Assembly: GCF_038024875.1 (NCBI RefSeq)
Contig: NZ_CP136136.1
Location: 1 to 64,000 of the forward strand
DNA length: 64,000 bases
DNA from: Gordonia rubripertincta
GTDB lineage: Bacteria; Actinomycetota; Actinomycetes; Mycobacteriales; Mycobacteriaceae
Reading direction: 5' to 3'
The notes under the pieces are model-generated. The model had not been told where the DNA came from. It saw only the letters and a program-made list of their open reading frames with translations, and searched no databases. Below are positions 26,962-35,609 of the stretch, one piece after another. A program made the translations under genes and the position numbers. The stretch's first letter is position 1, and each line of letters begins with the position of its first letter.

Positions 26962-28005
26962 CTAACGCTTGGGGAAAGGCCAGGGATTCGGGCGGCAGAC
27001 GAAGGTGCGATTGGCCTTCATGTCCGGATCCAGCGCCATGATCTCGGAGTTCGCGGTGCCGAAAGACTGTTGCATCATCACCGGAGCGAGCGCACCGTCT
27101 TCGCGGCACGGCTCATGCGATGCGTAGCCGAGCCCGTGTCCGACCTCGTGATTGACCAGGTACTGGCGGTAGGCGATGTCGTCCCCCTGATAGGACAGCG
27201 CCCCGCGCACCCAGCGGGCCTCGTTGAGGGTCACGCGCTCCTGCGGCGGGTAGTAGCAGGAGGTCTCCAGCCTGATCTGGTACCCGCACAGTTCGCGGGT
27301 CGTGCCGGTGGAGACCAGGGTGATACGCAGGTCCGGCTCACCGCGGTCGATGCGCCGGAAGCTCACGCGCCCGTCGCCGATCCAGCTGCGCGGATTGGCC
27401 AGCGTCATGTCGACCATCTTCGCGAAGGTCGGATCGCCGCCGTAGTCCTGCGGGTTCAGGCCGTTCTCCACCTCGACGGTGTAGGTGTACTCCTGGCCGC
27501 CGGTGCCGACCTTCGGTCCCGCACCGCGCAGCACCCGGAAGGTCTGGCGGCCCTGCGTGGTGAACGGTCCGCCCTGCGGCAGGGTGCCGGCCGGCAGCGC
27601 GGCGGCCTGGATGTCGCCGGTCGGCGCACCGATCGGGCGGGTCTCGGTGCTGATGTCGGTGTTTCGGGCAGCGGAGTCCGGGTTGACCGCGGCGGTCGGG
27701 GCCAGATCGGAACCACGCCCGTCCTGGATGGTCACCACGATCAGCACGATCGTGAGAACTGTGAGGACCGGGATGGCGTAGGCGCGCCAGCCGTAGGTCG
27801 AGACGAAGCGGCCGAGCGCCGACTGCTTCTTGTACTCGGGCTGTGCCTCGCGGTCGACGCGGGGACGGCCGCTGTCATCGGTCGGGTCCCAGCGCGCCCG
27901 AAGCGGCTGGTCCGGCTTGGGGCGTCCCGACGATCTCGGGCCGACATCCTTGGTGCGCACCGGTCCCTGATCCAGGCCGGCGCCACCATCCTCTGTGCGG
28001 CTCAC
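26962..28005 (-). CDS. DUF3152 membrane-anchored zincin-like protein (Rv3207c)
   Basis: A 347-residue protein. A charged cytosolic N-terminus (1-80) precedes one TM helix (IPVLTVLTIVLIVVTI, about 95-112), and the remainder is extracytoplasmic. The motif HEVGHGLGYASHEPC (about 280-294) is an HExxHxxGxxH-type zinc site, so it is probably a metzincin-like metalloprotease, and YLVNHEVGHGLG is the conserved core of DUF3152. GTG start at 28005. Divergent from the TetR gene with 66 bases between. Substrate unknown. Confidence 0.85.
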   Translation of the reverse strand: MSRTEDGGAGLDQGPVRTKDVGPRSSGRPKPDQPLRARWDPTDDSGRPRVDREAQPEYKKQSALGRFVSTYGWRAYAIPVLTVLTIVLIVVTIQDGRGSDLAPTAAVNPDSAARNTDISTETRPIGAPTGDIQAAALPAGTLPQGGPFTTQGRQTFRVLRGAGPKVGTGGQEYTYTVEVENGLNPQDYGGDPTFAKMVDMTLANPRSWIGDGRVSFRRIDRGEPDLRITLVSTGTTRELCGYQIRLETSCYYPPQERVTLNEARWVRGALSYQGDDIAYRQYLVNHEVGHGLGYASHEPCREDGALAPVMMQQSFGTANSEIMALDPDMKANRTFVCRPNPWPFPKR

Positions 28006-28071
28006 GGGACAACTTTCTCACAGCGGACCGCAGATACTCCGCAGGAAGGTCTCCCGAGTACGATCTTCGCC

Positions 28072-28752
28072 ATGTCGACCGCAACCAACGCGTCCTCGGT
28101 TCCCGGACGCAGTACGCGCCTGCCTCGCAGCGCACGGCGCATGCAGTTGCTCGATGCGGCCAGTGAGATCTTCGTCGAACGCGGCTACCACGCCGCGGGG
28201 ATGGACGAGATCGCCGTGCACGCGGGAGTGAGCAAACCCGTCCTGTACCAGCATTTCCCGTCGAAGCTGGACCTCTACATCGCGGTCGTCGACTCTCACG
28301 CCGAGAAGCTGGTCAGCGATGTGAACACCGCCCTGCGCACCACCACCGACAACCGGAAGCGCGTCCGTGCCGCCGTCGAGGCCTTCTTCGACTTCATCGA
28401 TCAGGACAACTCCGGCTACCGGCTGATCTTCTCCTCCGACGCCTCCGACCCCGCGGTCATCCGTCGCGTCGAAGGTGCCACCGAGGCCTGCGTGGACGCG
28501 GTATACGGCCTGGTCATGCACGACTCCGGTCTCGATCCGTACCGCTCCCGGATGCTCGCTTCCGGGCTCGTCGGGGCCAGCCAGGTCAACGCGCGATACT
28601 GGCTCGAGGCCAAGCGTCCCGTGGACAAGCAGACGGCCGTCGACACCACCGTCGCGCTGCTCTGGGGCGGTCTGTCCCACTTCCCGCGCCAGGCCGCACC
28701 GCAGACCGCCGCGGAGACGACGGCGGAGGACACCGACTCCGGGCCGGCCTGA
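28072..28752 (+). CDS. TetR-family regulator (Rv3208-like)
   Basis: A 226-residue TetR protein. The N-terminal HTH (about 22-68) reads LLDAASEIFVERGYHAAGMDEIAV then GVSKPVLYQHFPSKLDLY, a near-ideal TetR_N domain. The C-terminal ligand domain is variable, with an Ala/Thr-rich tail. ATG 28072 was chosen from the size of the orthologue; the frame is open further upstream but there it is antisense to DUF3152. It is conserved between DUF3152 and DUF3107 in mycobacteria. No palindromic operator stood out in the 66-base divergent region. Confidence 0.9.
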   Translation: MSTATNASSVPGRSTRLPRSARRMQLLDAASEIFVERGYHAAGMDEIAVHAGVSKPVLYQHFPSKLDLYIAVVDSHAEKLVSDVNTALRTTTDNRKRVRAAVEAFFDFIDQDNSGYRLIFSSDASDPAVIRRVEGATEACVDAVYGLVMHDSGLDPYRSRMLASGLVGASQVNARYWLEAKRPVDKQTAVDTTVALLWGGLSHFPRQAAPQTAAETTAEDTDSGPA

Positions 28753-28780
28753 TAACCGGACCAAGAGCGCCAGACATACG

Positions 28781-28836
28781 ACAAGGGTCCGGCGCGCACC
28801 TCGCGATCACTCGCGGCGGGCGCGCCGGACCCTTGT
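28781..28836. terminator. strong bidirectional terminator between TetR and DUF3107
   Basis: ACAAGGGTCCGGCGCGC pairs perfectly over 17 bp with GCGCGCCGGACCCTTGT across a 22-base loop, between two converging genes. It is the longest perfect stem I found in the window. Short T/A ends (CTTGTTCG) follow. Confidence 0.85.
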
Positions 28837-28856
28837 TCGTTGGTCTGTGTCCCGCG

Positions 28857-29087
28857 TCAGGAACCGAATCCGACGCGACGGTTCTCCGACGCCCCGACCT
28901 CGACGTAGGCGATCTTGGTGACCGGGATCAGGTAACGGGCGCCCTTCTCGTCCACCAGGGCCAGCAGTTGCTGCTTGCCGCCGAGCGCCGCCTCGACTTC
29001 GGCGTAGGCCTTGTCGCTGGTCAGCGACGTCGCGATGGTCAGCTCACGCGGGCTGTCGGTGATGCCGATCTTCACTTCCACGGCCAT
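28857..29087 (-). CDS. DUF3107 protein (TB9.4/Rv3208A family)
   Basis: A 76-residue, single-domain protein starting MAVEVKIGITDSPREL with ATG 29087 after GGAGGGCGGCAC. It matches the short actinobacterial DUF3107 family, whose M. tuberculosis member TB9.4 is a recognised T-cell antigen. Predicted beta-alpha-beta-rich and cytosolic, with no Cys and no signal peptide. Molecular role not known. Confidence 0.88.
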   Translation of the reverse strand: MAVEVKIGITDSPRELTIATSLTSDKAYAEVEAALGGKQQLLALVDEKGARYLIPVTKIAYVEVGASENRRVGFGS

Positions 29088-29199
29088 GTGCCGCCCTCCT
29101 CCGGTGTCAACAACGCTTGCCGCACAAGGCTAGTCCAGCGGTCAGGGGACCGGACAGCCGCTCCGCTGACAGCGAAAAGCGACGGGCACGAACAGGTGG

Positions 29200-29892
29200 T
29201 CAGTCGAGTCCGAGATCGGCCATGCGCTCGGCGTGTTTGGCCGCGACCGCGTCGAAGAAGTGGGCGACCCCCGACAGCGAGGAGCCCCCGGAGAACAGCA
29301 GGTCGGTGACCTCCTCCTCTGCGGCCAGTACCCACTGTGCGTGGGTGATGGCCTCACCCAGTAGACGACGACCCCACAGGACCAGCGCGGACTTGATCGA
29401 CGGATCGGCCTCGACAGCCGCCCGGACCTGCTCGCGGGCGAATGCCGAGTTGGCGGTCTCCGCCATCACCTCGGCCATCACGGTGCGCGAGTCGGGCGGG
29501 AGCATGTCGGACAGCTCGACGTAGAAATCGGAGGCCAGACCGTCACCGACGTAGGCCTTGACCAGCGCCTCGTACCAGGTTTTCGGGGTGGTGGCCCGGT
29601 GGTACTGGTCGAAGACCGACCGGTAGCGGTCAACGGCCTCGGCGGCGGTGAGCCCCGTCATCGTCTCGACCCGTTCGGCGAGGCGGTCGAAGTGGCCGAC
29701 CTCGGAGGCGGCCATCCGCGCGATCGCGATCTTGCTGGACACGTCGGGAGCCATCGCCGACTCCTCGATGAGACGATGGAAGGCGGCGAACTCGCCGGCC
29801 AGCAGCACCGCGAACAGCTTCCCGACCACGCGGTCCTGGGTCTCGATCGCAGCAACCGGGGTGATGTCGGAGGGTTCGGAAACAGGCGCCAT
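29200..29892 (-). CDS. ferritin-like fold protein (Rv3210c; tRNA-hydroxylase-like)
   Basis: A 230-residue all-helical protein of the ferritin-like fold. EFAAFHRLIEES, ARMAASEVGHFDRLAERVE and AEEEVTDLLF contain the Glu and ExxH pairs expected of a diiron site, though not every ligand can be fixed by eye. ATG 29892 was chosen because the upstream 16 codons of the frame are unlike the family. No clear ribosome site. It is divergent from rhlE, with a 335-base region between. Function in mycobacteria is unknown. Confidence 0.8.
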   Translation of the reverse strand: MAPVSEPSDITPVAAIETQDRVVGKLFAVLLAGEFAAFHRLIEESAMAPDVSSKIAIARMAASEVGHFDRLAERVETMTGLTAAEAVDRYRSVFDQYHRATTPKTWYEALVKAYVGDGLASDFYVELSDMLPPDSRTVMAEVMAETANSAFAREQVRAAVEADPSIKSALVLWGRRLLGEAITHAQWVLAAEEEVTDLLFSGGSSLSGVAHFFDAVAAKHAERMADLGLD

Positions 29893-30141
29893 GAGGTGAT
29901 GGTAGCGGCCTCTCCGGAAGCACCAAGTACACTCGACCACGGTGCACTCCGACGGGACCCCCCGGCGCCTGCCCGCTGAGCTGCGCGATCGTCGCGTTCT
30001 CGCCGGCGCGAGCGTGTGGATGCGGCCGATTGGATCTGACGACGACCCCTCGCGATTCTCGCGGGATCGAGACAGCGAGTAGCTCGCGGGATCGAAGAGT
30101 TCGTCTCACGACCCGGCCGAATCCCCGGTCCACCACGACAT

Positions 30142-30197
30142 TTGCGCGCGCACTTTCGAGCTTTTTCCTCGTGCGCGCAGGAATCACACGCGCGCAA
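30142..30197 (+). promoter_or_regulatory. rhlE leader with mutually exclusive GC-stems
   Basis: The 335-base gap between the ferritin-like gene and rhlE holds three GC-alternating arms. TTGCGCGCG (30142-30150) pairs perfectly with CGCGCGCAA (30189-30197). Alternatively GCGCGCAC (30146-30153) pairs with GTGCGCGC (30171-30178). The arms overlap, so only one fold can form. The last arm ends 30 bases before the rhlE ATG. The leader also has two copies of TCGCGGGATCGA near 30060 and 30090. A cold- or helicase-responsive switch is inference. Confidence 0.45.
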
Positions 30198-30227
30198 GAG
30201 AACTGGCCAGAAAGGCAACAACCGCAC

Positions 30228-31886
30228 ATGAGCGATTCGGCCGTGCAGACGACCATCGTCGACGAAACCCACACCGCCCCCACCTTCGCCGAACTCGGCG
30301 TGGACGAGCGTATCGTCTCGGCACTCGCCGAGGACGGCAAGACCCAGACGTTCGCCATCCAGGAACTGACCCTCCCCCTCGCCATGGGTGGGGACGACCT
30401 CATCGGTCAGGCCCGTACCGGCATGGGCAAGACCTACGGCTTCGGCATCCCGCTGCTCCACCGCCTCGCCAACGCCGAGGCCTCGGGTGTCCGCCCCCTC
30501 GACAACACCCCCCGCGCGCTGATCATCGTGCCCACCCGCGAGCTCTGCGTGCAGGTGACCAGCGACCTCGAGATCGCCGCCAAGAACACCGACGTCACCC
30601 TTGCCCCCGGCGCCGGAAGCGGAGCGAGCGGGCCGAAGGACACTGTCACCAACCGCATGCTGAAGATCACCTCGATCTACGGTGGCCGCCCCTACGAGGC
30701 GCAGATCGCCGAGCTTCAGTCGGGCGTCGACGTCGTCGTCGGCACCCCGGGCCGCCTGCTCGATCTCGCCCAGCAGGGCCACCTCGTGCTCGGCAAGGTC
30801 TCGATCCTCGTCCTCGACGAGGCCGACGAGATGCTCGACCTCGGCTTCCTCCCGGACATCGAGCGCATCATGGCCGCGCTGCCGACCCCGCGCCAGACGA
30901 TGCTCTTCTCGGCAACCATGCCGGGCCCGATCGTCACCCTAGCCCGCACCTTCCTGCACCGGCCCACCCACATCCGGGCCGAGAACGCCAACGACTCGGC
31001 GGTGCACGATCGCACCAAGCAGTACGCCTACCGTGCGCACGCCCTCGACAAGGCCGAGCTCGTGGCCCGCATCCTGCAGGCCGACGGCCGTGGCGCGACG
31101 ATGATCTTCACCCGCACCAAGCGCACCGCACAGAAGGTCGCCGACGACCTCGCCGAGCGCGGGTTCAAGGTCGGCGCCGTACACGGTGACCTCGGTCAGG
31201 TCGCCCGCGAGAAGGCACTCGGCCGGTTCCGGAACGGCACCATCGACGTCCTCGTCGCCACCGACGTCGCCGCCCGCGGCATCGACATCGACGACGTCAC
31301 CCACGTCATCAACTACCAGTGCCCCGAGGACGACAAGACCTACGTGCACCGGATCGGCCGTACCGGTCGTGCGGGCCGTACCGGCATCGCCGTGACCCTC
31401 GTCGACTGGGACGAGCTGCACCGCTGGGAGCTCATCGACAAGGCCCTCGGACTCGGCATCCCCGAGCCGGTGGAGACCTACTCGACGTCGGAGAACCTGC
31501 GTGAGGATCTGTCGATCCCCGAGTCGGCCACCGGCCGCGTCGTGGCCGCCAAGCCCGCACGCGACCCGAACGAGACCCGCGAGACGCGTGAGGACCGGGA
31601 GCCGCGCAAGCGGTCGACCCGCACCCGTCGTCGTACCCGCGGCGGCCAGGGCTCCGAGAACGGCGACTCCGCGAAGACCGAGAACACCGCGGAGTCCGCC
31701 GACACGGCCGAGAGCGGCGAGTCGGCAAGCAGCGACACCCAGACCTCCGGTGAGGACAACGGCGACGGCGCCTCGAAGCCGCGTCGCCGTCGCCGCCGTC
31801 GCGGTGGCGCCAACCGCAAGCCCGCGGGCGAGAGTTCGGGCGCCGGCGACGCGACCCCGGTCTCCGCTCAGTCCGCAGCCGAGTAA
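30228..31886 (+). CDS. rhlE: DEAD-box RNA helicase RhlE-like
   Basis: A 552-residue DEAD-box helicase. Q-motif region TFAELGV...TFAIQELTLP, ARTGMGKTYGF (motif I), PTRELCVQV, TPGRLLDL, VLDEADEMLDLGF (DEAD), SATMPGP, FTRTKRTAQKVADDL, TDVAARGIDIDDV and HRIGRTGRAGR are all present. Motif I has Gly-Met-Gly-Lys rather than GSGKT. A low-complexity basic tail (from about 450) ends in an Arg cluster KPRRRRRRRGG, expected to bind RNA nonspecifically. It functions in ribosome assembly and RNA turnover. ATG 30228 lies after a structured leader; a GAAAGG is about 14 bases upstream. Confidence 0.93.
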   Translation: MSDSAVQTTIVDETHTAPTFAELGVDERIVSALAEDGKTQTFAIQELTLPLAMGGDDLIGQARTGMGKTYGFGIPLLHRLANAEASGVRPLDNTPRALIIVPTRELCVQVTSDLEIAAKNTDVTLAPGAGSGASGPKDTVTNRMLKITSIYGGRPYEAQIAELQSGVDVVVGTPGRLLDLAQQGHLVLGKVSILVLDEADEMLDLGFLPDIERIMAALPTPRQTMLFSATMPGPIVTLARTFLHRPTHIRAENANDSAVHDRTKQYAYRAHALDKAELVARILQADGRGATMIFTRTKRTAQKVADDLAERGFKVGAVHGDLGQVAREKALGRFRNGTIDVLVATDVAARGIDIDDVTHVINYQCPEDDKTYVHRIGRTGRAGRTGIAVTLVDWDELHRWELIDKALGLGIPEPVETYSTSENLREDLSIPESATGRVVAAKPARDPNETRETREDREPRKRSTRTRRRTRGGQGSENGDSAKTENTAESADTAESGESASSDTQTSGEDNGDGASKPRRRRRRRGGANRKPAGESSGAGDATPVSAQSAAE

Positions 31887-31905
31887 CCCACCACGAGTCC
31901 CACGC

Positions 31906-33180
31906 GTGGCACGCGTCAAACCGGAGCGGCGCCGGCCGATCGATCTCGCGGTCACCGCGACCATCATCGTGCTCGTCGCCGTCGCCGGGCTGATCGCCTG
32001 GCTGGTGAGCCCGGTCCGCGGGACGACCAGCGTCCAGGCGCAGTCCACCCCGACCGAGGTCGAACAGCCCGCGGCGGTTCCGGCCGCCTTCGCGCCGCGC
32101 TGGCAGGCCTCCTCCGATGCCACCGTCGCCCCGGCGATCGCCGATTCGGTGGTCGTGACCGGCGACGGTGGCACCGTCATCGGTCACGACCCGGCGTCCG
32201 GGGCCGAACTGTGGTCATACCGCCGGGATCTCGACCTCTGCGTCGTCGACACCGCCTGGACCGCCAGCAGCGACCTCGCGCTCGCCGTCTATCGCAATTC
32301 GCGGGGCTGCTCGGAGGTCACCGCCCTCGACGCGAAGACCGGAGCCCGCAAGGGCTCGCGGACCAGTGACGCCGACGACGAGCTACGCCTCGTCAGCGAC
32401 TACGGGTACGTGGTCGCCCAGGGTTCCGGACGACTGGAGACGTGGGGTTCGAACCTGGTCCGCGGCATCGAGTACGGCCGCGTGGACGCGCCCGTGCGCC
32501 CCGAGGACGAGGCGAAGCGCAAGGACTGCGTCCTCTACTCCTCGGCCATCACCGGCGACCGCATGTCCGTCGTCGAACGGTGCGCCGACGACCCGGGCTA
32601 CCGGCTGACCGTGCTCGGCGCCCTCCTCGACGACGACGAACGCGTCGAGCAGTACGGTTCGACGCTGATCACCGGTGACGTCAGCGGACCTCCGCCGGTG
32701 GTGATCGCGATGTCGTCGACGGGTATCGCCGTCTACGACGGTGGTGCGAGTCCGGCCGAGCCGCCGGCGCTCGGCGGCGACAGCGGACCGTCGATCCGCC
32801 GCTTCGACTCCGAGGGCGTGGCCACCGGTTCCAACACCGTCGCCGGGGACGCGGTGCCGCCCAAGGGCAGCGTCCCGATCGAGGGCAACGGCATCGTCAC
32901 GTATTGGACCGGCAAGGCCACCGCGGTGCTGGATGCGCAGAGCCTCAAGCCCATCTACCAAGTGCCGGCGACGCTCGGCCCCGGTCAGGTGATGGCGGGG
33001 CAACTCCTGCTGCCGAGTGCGTCGGGGATCAGCGTGCGCGACGTCGCCGGCGGCCGTGAGATCCGTTCGATCCCACTCGCCCGCAGCACCGCACCGGACG
33101 GCGTGGTGAGCCTACGGGTCATCGGCGACACGGTCGTCGAACAGCGCGGCACAACCGTCGAGGCCTTCGGACCGGCCTGA
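31906..33180 (+). CDS. membrane-anchored beta-propeller-like protein (Rv3212 family)
   Basis: A 424-residue protein with an N-terminal anchor (AVTATIIVLVAVAGLIAWLV, about 15-34) and an extracytoplasmic region of repeated beta-strands. PQQ/WD-like blades such as VVVTGDGGTVIGHDPASGAELWSYR are shown by the core GHDPASGAELWSYR. Cys pairs could form disulfides outside the cell. GTG start at 31906, 19 bases after rhlE, probably the same transcript, as in M. tuberculosis. Function unknown. Confidence 0.85.
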   Translation: MARVKPERRRPIDLAVTATIIVLVAVAGLIAWLVSPVRGTTSVQAQSTPTEVEQPAAVPAAFAPRWQASSDATVAPAIADSVVVTGDGGTVIGHDPASGAELWSYRRDLDLCVVDTAWTASSDLALAVYRNSRGCSEVTALDAKTGARKGSRTSDADDELRLVSDYGYVVAQGSGRLETWGSNLVRGIEYGRVDAPVRPEDEAKRKDCVLYSSAITGDRMSVVERCADDPGYRLTVLGALLDDDERVEQYGSTLITGDVSGPPPVVIAMSSTGIAVYDGGASPAEPPALGGDSGPSIRRFDSEGVATGSNTVAGDAVPPKGSVPIEGNGIVTYWTGKATAVLDAQSLKPIYQVPATLGPGQVMAGQLLLPSASGISVRDVAGGREIRSIPLARSTAPDGVVSLRVIGDTVVEQRGTTVEAFGPA

Positions 33181-33198
33181 CCTCGTCCGCCCGACGCC

Positions 33199-33987
33199 TC
33201 AGAAGTCGACGGTCCGCACGTCCTCGCCCGCATCCCAGTGCTTCCACAGGTTCTCGGCGAGTTCGCGATATGCGGTGGCGCCCTTGTTCTTTCGACCACG
33301 CATGACCGATGTTCCGGAGGCGGAGGCCTCCGCGAACCGGACCGTGCGCGGGATCGGTGGACTCAGGACCGGGAGGTCGTAGCGATCGGCGACGTCGGAG
33401 AGGACGTCGCGGCTGTGCGTGGTCCGGGCGTCGAACAGCGTCGCCACCGCACCCAGCATCTTCAGGTTCGGGTTGGTGATCTGCTGGACCTCGCGGACCG
33501 TGCGCAGCAACTGCCCCACGCCGCGATGGGCGAGTGTCTCGCACTGCAGGGGCACGATCACCTCGTCGGCGGCGGTGAGGCCGTTCAGCGTGAGCACGCC
33601 CAGCGACGGCGGGCAGTCGACGATGATGACGTCGAAATCCTGCCCGACCTCGGCGAGTGCCCGCTTCAGTGCGTACTCACGTCCCGGCCGCATCAGCAGC
33701 AGCGCCTCGGCGCCGGCCAGGTCGATGGTGGCGGGCAGCAGGGTCACCTTGTCCTCGGTGTCGAGGAGCACGTCGGCGATCTCCTCGTCGCCGAGGAGCA
33801 CATCGTGCACCGACGACTCCAGCTGATCGGGATCGTGCCCGAGGGAGAACGTGAGACAGCCCTGCGGATCGAGGTCGACGACCAGCACCGACACGTCGAG
33901 GTCGGCGAGGGCGGCTCCGAGGGACTCGACCGTGGTGGTCTTGGCGACCCCACCCTTCTGATTGGCAATCGCGAGGATGCGCGTCAT
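33199..33987 (-). CDS. ParA/Soj-family ATPase (Rv3213c)
   Basis: A 262-residue deviant-Walker ATPase. Walker A' is NQKGGVAKTTTVES, with the signature Lys, then LVVDLDPQGCLTFSLG and VDCPPSLGVLTLNGLTAAD. It lacks an N-terminal HTH, like chromosomal Soj-type proteins. No parB gene or parS-like site is next to it, so it is an orphan rather than the main partition locus; the mycobacterial homologue stands in the same place. It may position a cell-surface or growth machinery cargo. It converges on the preceding Rv3212-like gene with 18 bases between. Confidence 0.9.
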   Translation of the reverse strand: MTRILAIANQKGGVAKTTTVESLGAALADLDVSVLVVDLDPQGCLTFSLGHDPDQLESSVHDVLLGDEEIADVLLDTEDKVTLLPATIDLAGAEALLLMRPGREYALKRALAEVGQDFDVIIVDCPPSLGVLTLNGLTAADEVIVPLQCETLAHRGVGQLLRTVREVQQITNPNLKMLGAVATLFDARTTHSRDVLSDVADRYDLPVLSPPIPRTVRFAEASASGTSVMRGRKNKGATAYRELAENLWKHWDAGEDVRTVDF

Positions 33988-34095
33988 GGGCCCTACTGTA
34001 CGGGCGGGCGGTACGGAGTCGAGGAATAAGAGTCAGCGTCGGGGTAACAACTGGGTCAACTGATCGGAATGCCCGATTCCGCGGCCGCGAGCAGG

Positions 34096-34542
34096 TCAGT
34101 GATCGGGTCCGGGATCGTCCGCGAGCCACCGCATCGCGGCCGGACTGAACAGCATCACCAGCACCCCGACGGCGGCAAGGGCCAGCGGCACACTGAACAC
34201 CGCGAGGCCGCTGGTGAACAGGTAGTACGCCACCGGGAGCAACAGGATCTGGGCGATCATCGCAATCGACCGCCCCCAGCGTCGCCCTGTCCACAGGGCG
34301 ACGCCACCGGCCAGGACACCGCCGCCGATGATCGCGAACCAGGCCGCGGTGCCGTAGCCGCTGATGGCCGTCTCCTCGTGTCCGGCGAGACCGCGGATCA
34401 CCAGTATGGCCGCCACCACGACGCCGATCAGGCCCTCCACGGTGGTCACCGCGCCGGCCACCTTGATCTGGGTGGGCGTCACCGACGGATCGACGTCGAT
34501 CTCATGCCGGTCCTGCTCCGGGCGGTCCTTCTCCGTGCTCAC
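34096..34542 (-). CDS. integral membrane protein (Rv3217c-like)
   Basis: About 148 residues with four predicted TM helices (TTVEGLIGVVVAAILVI, AAWFAIIGGGVLAGGVALW, SIAMIAQILLLPVAYYLF, FSVPLALAAVGVLVMLF) and a short charged N-terminus. GTG 34542 gives the start MSTEKDRPEQD; the frame opens 14 codons earlier. Conserved in mycobacteria next to the lipid-kinase gene, from which it is divergent. No catalytic motif is visible. Confidence 0.75.
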   Translation of the reverse strand: MSTEKDRPEQDRHEIDVDPSVTPTQIKVAGAVTTVEGLIGVVVAAILVIRGLAGHEETAISGYGTAAWFAIIGGGVLAGGVALWTGRRWGRSIAMIAQILLLPVAYYLFTSGLAVFSVPLALAAVGVLVMLFSPAAMRWLADDPGPDH

Positions 34543-34664
34543 GCGTCCAGGGTATTGGGCGCCGGTGGGGAGGTGCCTGCGCACCCCACGACGCCCGTTC
34601 CCCGACCTTGCCGAGGAAGGGCGGATTGCGCGGTTGTGCCACCGACCCCATATCCTCGGGTGTC

Positions 34665-35609
34665 GTGCGCGTCATGCTCATCGTCAATCCCTTCGCCACC
34701 GCGACCAGTCCGGCCGGGCGCGATGCTCTCGTGCACACACTGAGCGCTCACTTCGACCTCGACGTCGAGCTCACCACCCACCGCGGACACGCCTTCGAAC
34801 TCGCCGCCCGCGCGGCCGCGGAGGATTTCGACACGGTCGTCGTCCACGGCGGCGACGGCTCGGTGAACGAGGCCACCAACGGCCTCCTCGATCCCCCGGG
34901 AACGAGCGACCCATCGCGGCGCCGGCCGAGCCTGGCCGTCATCCCGGGCGGCAGCGCGAACGTATTCGCGCGCACCCTCGGCATCGACCCCGACCCGCTG
35001 CTCGCGACCCAGCAGATCATCTCGCTCCTCGACTCCGGGGAGAGCCGTCGAATCGGCCTCGGGCACACCGACGACCGCTGGTTCCTGTTCAACACCGGCA
35101 TGGGCATGGACGCCGTCGTGGTGCATGCGATGGAGGACAAGCGCCATGCGGGCAAGGCCGCCACGCCTGCTCGGTATCTGTGGACCACCGTCAGCAGTTT
35201 CCTCAAGCAGGCCGGCAGCTCCGCGACGTTCGACGTCGAGATCCCCGGCCGCGACCGGATCGTCGGCGCCCGTTTCGGTTTCATCTCCAACACCAGTCCG
35301 TGGACCTACCTCGGGCCGCGCGAGATCCGCACCAATCCGACCACCGGTTTCGACACCGGACTCGGCGTGTTCGTGGCGACGTCGACCGGGGTGTTGCGCA
35401 ACCTCCCTCTCGCCACCCGGCTGCTGACCCAGGCAGATCCCAAGGCACATCATCTCTTTCGTGACGACGACGTCGACGAGGTCCGGTTCATCGCGGAGGC
35501 ACCGATCGACGTCCAGATGGACGGCGACTACATCGGCGCGTTCCGCGACATACGTTTTCGCCATCGGCGCGACGCCCTGACCGTCATCGCACCCGCCGCC
35601 ACCGCATAG
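34665..35609 (+). CDS. diacylglycerol/lipid kinase family protein (Rv3218-like)
   Basis: A 314-residue DAGK-catalytic protein. The nucleotide-binding motif VVVHGGDGSVNEATNGL (about 54-70) carries the GGDGT-type loop with Ser for Thr; LIVNPFAT at the N-terminus and AVIPGGSANVFARTLG follow, as in DgkB/LCB5-type lipid kinases. The product would be a phosphorylated lipid, but the acceptor cannot be read from sequence. GTG 34665 fits the family N-terminus (VMLIVNP). Its last 82 bases overlap the 3' end of the converging MFS gene. Confidence 0.88.
   Translation: MRVMLIVNPFATATSPAGRDALVHTLSAHFDLDVELTTHRGHAFELAARAAAEDFDTVVVHGGDGSVNEATNGLLDPPGTSDPSRRRPSLAVIPGGSANVFARTLGIDPDPLLATQQIISLLDSGESRRIGLGHTDDRWFLFNTGMGMDAVVVHAMEDKRHAGKAATPARYLWTTVSSFLKQAGSSATFDVEIPGRDRIVGARFGFISNTSPWTYLGPREIRTNPTTGFDTGLGVFVATSTGVLRNLPLATRLLTQADPKAHHLFRDDDVDEVRFIAEAPIDVQMDGDYIGAFRDIRFRHRRDALTVIAPAATA

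Noticed and set aside
33199..33987. Chromosome or plasmid partition locus
   Set aside because: No parB gene or parS-like palindrome is adjacent, and the homologue in mycobacteria is likewise an orphan.
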